A stretch of DNA of 64,000 nt from Rutidosis leptorrhynchoides (Eukaryota > Streptophyta > Magnoliopsida > Asterales > Asteraceae), in NCBI RefSeq assembly GCF_046630445.1, contig NC_092335.1, positions 541,685,001 through 541,749,000 of the forward strand. The letters are read 5' to 3'. Positions 63,573-64,000 of the stretch are shown one piece after another; the stretch's first letter is position 1; the number at the start of each line of letters is the position of its first letter. A model generated the notes under the pieces. It ran no database searches. It was given only the letters and a program-made list of their open reading frames with translations, and was not told the origin of the DNA. Position numbers and translations under genes: made by a program.

Positions 63573-64000
63573 CAGTCATCATCTATTCTGGATGAATTGG
63601 GGATGGGTTCGTAGCCTCCTCAATCATTGGAGACAAGAAGAAGGTGATCCTTTCCATCCGCCACATTGCCCTATTGGCGAAGAACCTGAAGCACTTACCG
63701 GTGAACCTGTTCGAAACACCATCTTTTCTCTCATTTCTAGAGTATCTCGCCACGATTATACACTATACCAAATTCTAGATTATATTTATCCACTAGTCTG
63801 AACTGAAAATCACCCCGGTGTAATAGAAGAAGTCAACGAGCTTCGCGCTAGAGTAGTGGCTTTAGAGAATATGGTGTGAAGGTTACAAACATCAGCAGCA
63901 GCACCAGCAGCATAACCAGTACCACCAACAACCCAAGTCTCAACATCACACGTCTCAATATCTCATTCCGTACCTCGAGTATAATCATCGTTCGACGTAT
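63573..64000 (+). other. Element C interior beyond element B, with gag-like stretch
   Basis: The plus-strand stretch to about 63800 contains WGWVRSLLNHWRQEEGDP and SLISRVSRHDYTLYQIL, close to the gag-like parts of elements B and A respectively. Further on is a GCAGCAGCACCAGCAGCA run. The sequence leaves the window still inside the element. Confidence 0.65.

Larger units (their letters stand above)
49322..64000 (+). mobile_element. Element C: long-LTR Ty3/gypsy-type element, split by element B
   Basis: Same family as element A but in plus orientation. The 5' LTR is 49322-53107, followed by a tRNA-Met primer site and a leader that closely matches that of A. The interior is interrupted at 53608 by element B and resumes at 63573. 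The right end lies beyond the window, so I cannot say whether pol is present. It looks broken, at least by the nested insertion. Confidence 0.85.

Overview
The window is nuclear DNA of a higher plant, almost certainly a eudicot. It has GT-AG introns, three recognisable plant genes, and long AT-rich intergenic tracts built of nested transposons. The LTR retrotransposon types and the small-repeat style suggest Asteraceae, but that is an inference from general familiarity, not from a marker gene.

Host genes. (1) A five-exon RING finger E3 ligase of the plant Topors-like type runs on the plus strand from 7892 to 22805. Its fourth intron is 13.2 kb, because a (TTG)n-tailed retroposon and then an 11.6-kb LTR element inserted there. 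(2) A seven-exon cyclic nucleotide-gated channel (CNGC) of 720 residues runs on the minus strand, 36245 to 32446. (3) An eleven-exon MYND-type ubiquitin-specific protease of 713 residues (UBP18/19-like) runs on the minus strand, 46113 to 40574. All three open reading frames close in phase across every splice junction read here. A last-exon fragment resembling the PP2A B'' subunit TON2/FASS lies antisense just downstream of the RING gene and looks like a pseudogene.

Layout. 1-3608: decayed retrotransposon material (an Athila/Tat-like gag-protease piece, then an LTR). 3997-6175: a PIF/Harbinger DNA transposon keeping only its Myb/SANT-like gene. 6233-7697: a Tourist-like MITE split by a 1.06-kb hAT-type element. 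7892-22805: the RING gene with its intronic insertions. 23488-24362: the TON2-like fragment and a small hAT-type element. 24678-32374: a Sirevirus-type Ty1/copia element. 32446-36245: CNGC. 36246-40573: intergenic. 40574-46113: UBP. 46114-49321: intergenic with a Helitron-type 3' terminus. 49322 to the window end: a long-LTR element (C), itself split by a second long-LTR element (B, 53608-63567).

Elements A (9664-21263), B and C carry very long LTRs (2.8-3.8 kb), a tRNA-Met primer site and a gag-like stretch. A and B have no recognisable pol, so they look like non-autonomous TR-GAG/LARD-type Ty3/gypsy derivatives; C is cut by the window edge. A and C are one family. B has unrelated LTRs but a related interior. 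Two features of this group are not explained by the usual annotation: a tRNA-like module with Pol III A/B-box-like sequences at the matching place in each A/C LTR, and a conserved antisense start (MLHPVLILDIFL) below a TATA box near the 3' LTR. These are the most interesting leads. I did not find a clearly novel multi-gene system.
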